From: Euglena gracilis
Taxonomy: Eukaryota > Euglenida > Euglenophyceae > Euglenales
Assembly: GCA_039621445.1 (NCBI GenBank)
Contig: CP154954.1
Span: 11,402,716-11,466,715, forward strand
DNA length: 64,000 bases
Direction of reading: 5' to 3'
Shown here in pieces: positions 63,275 to 64,000 of this stretch. The position numbers and the translations under genes were made by a program. The notes under the pieces were generated by a model. It searched no databases, was not told the origin of the DNA, and saw only the letters and a program-made list of their open reading frames with translations. Position 1 is the first letter of the stretch; every line of letters begins with the position of its first letter.

Positions 63275-63914
63275 TGTATGTATGTATGTATGTATGTGTG
63301 TAATGTATGTATGTATGTATGTATGTATGTATGTATGTATGTATGTATGTATGTATGTATGTATGTATGTATGTATGTATGTATGTATGTATGTATGTAT
63401 GTATGTATGTATGTATGTATGTATGTATGTATGTATGTATGTATGTATGTATGTATGTATGTATGTATGTATGTATGTATGTATATATATAATATATATA
63501 GTTAGGTTAGGTTTTGGATTTGGATTAGGGTTCGGGTGAAGGGTTAGGGATAGGGGAAATTAGGCAGTTGGACCGCATTTCGGCAGATTTTAGGACGAAT
63601 TTTCGGCCCAATCTTTTATATGAATTTCGACCTGATTTCGGCACAACTGTTTTCCTAAATCGTAACCCTAACCAGGGGCAGGGAGATATTCCGGTCGGCC
63701 AAAATTTTTATTCCGGTGTTTTATTCCGGTTTATTCCGGGTTATTCCGGTTTATTCCGGAATTTATTCCGGTTTATTTCGGTCAATTTCTGTCTGAATGG
63801 ACTTAGGATTTTTTCGAAGCACAACTGGGCCGAGGCACTCACCCGGCTTCAGGAATGGCGATGCATTCCTTGGTTGCCCAGCCCCGCCAAGTGGTCACTT
63901 TGCACTTGGAGATG
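59502..63914 (-). CDS. Rieske-fold protein with C-terminal membrane segments, 3' part (5' end beyond the window)
   Basis: Exons: 63914-63843, 63147-62993, 61873-61758, 60567-60512, 59584-59502 (TAG at 59504-59502). The last four are in frame (136 codons). Exon 63147-62993 reads SGRVVAQTPPCPPLEVFPVQ then VRGEDVFVQV, the pattern of the final strands of Rieske [2Fe-2S] domains. Hydrophobic stretches follow: STVLITVIAVAIIAVAG, ENLPALVLICLS, FWLTGFGITAKLVLDL. The upstream exon (KVTTWRGWATKECIAIPE) does not show the Cys-X-His cluster motif. Its end phase does not match exon 2, so an exon is missing between them. Possible relatives are plastid Rieske-like thylakoid proteins of the PSB33/TEF5 type or a Rieske oxygenase component; this is a guess from fold and topology. 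Two of its introns are nonconventional. Confidence 0.6.
59803..60178. repeat. Repeat with ends CCCCCGTCTAAGCACC
   Basis: GTCTAAGCACC at the left and GGTGCTTAGACGGGGGG at the right, with AAAGATGGGTAAGAACC near both ends. It lies in the last intron of the Rieske-fold gene. Confidence 0.75.
62326..62600 (-). other. Unexplained open segment in an intron of the Rieske-fold gene
   Basis: The minus strand reads VFGIEPRMSLEDGTYVDEAR then TPFLHTCKAMQVCRCGGLRT and more, open for over 76 codons with balanced composition. It is not needed for the Rieske frame: exons 63147-62993 and 61873-61758 join without it. It could be a transposon-derived fragment or an exon of another gene. Confidence 0.3.
63223..63485. 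repeat. (GTAT)n microsatellite, about 260 bp
   Basis: Almost uninterrupted GTAT units with one GTGTAATG break. Confidence 0.98.
63500..63780. repeat. AGGGTTAGGG-type block followed by TTATTCCGG units
   Basis: Contains GGGTTAGGGATAGGGG and CCTAAATCGTAACCCTAACC, then six to seven (GTT)TATTCCGG units (63710-63765). Shared with the repeats near 37440 and 38960. Confidence 0.7.
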
Positions 63915-64000
63915 CTGTGCAGACCGCACCACAACACACCTCCACCGTTTTGGGAAAAATAAGAAATAGGAAGCACAGATATTTTTTTCTGCATTGTGAA

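Overview
The window comes from a nuclear genome of a complex eukaryotic microbe. Four protein genes are recognisable, all on the minus strand and lying head to tail, and all broken into short GC-rich exons (about 50-180 bp) separated by long, repeat-filled introns. From left to right they are: a complete erlin (SPFH/prohibitin family, 12 exons, 51-13506); Ku80/XRCC5 (about 26 exons, 14591-41280); an RRM RNA-binding protein (42698 to at least 50694); and the 3' part of a Rieske-fold protein with hydrophobic C-terminal segments (59502-63914, 5' end outside the window). I see no rRNA, tRNA, CRISPR array or bacterial-type operon.

The reading frames were rebuilt by joining exons by eye. Erlin closes exactly (1065 coding bases). 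Ku80 stays in frame through nearly every junction, and the last six RRM exons stay in phase. About two thirds of the introns have GT-AG or GC-AG ends. At least a dozen others do not: their ends are complementary to each other, and many carry CAG three bases inside the 5' end and CTG five bases inside the 3' end. Known biology: this is the hallmark of the nonconventional introns of euglenids. Inference: the organism is a euglenid, probably Euglena-like, with a very repeat-rich genome.

The introns and spacers hold the rest. There are seven short elements with terminal inverted repeats that begin CAGG and end CCTG; six have perfect 8-bp target duplications and one has 7/8 (hAT-like MITEs). There is also a 787-bp palindromic Tc1/mariner-like element with TA target sites, several further families with G/C-homopolymer ends, two tandem arrays, and many microsatellites ((CA)n, (CACG)n, (CATA)n, (GTAT)n, (ATC)n, (GCT)n).

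The most interesting observation links the two main features. The nonconventional introns begin 3 nt before CAG and end 5 nt after CTG. Those 8 flanking bases equal the 8-bp target duplication of the CAGG...CCTG MITEs. A MITE that landed in an exon and was removed by this splicing rule would restore the original exon exactly. The window therefore shows a possible source for these introns.
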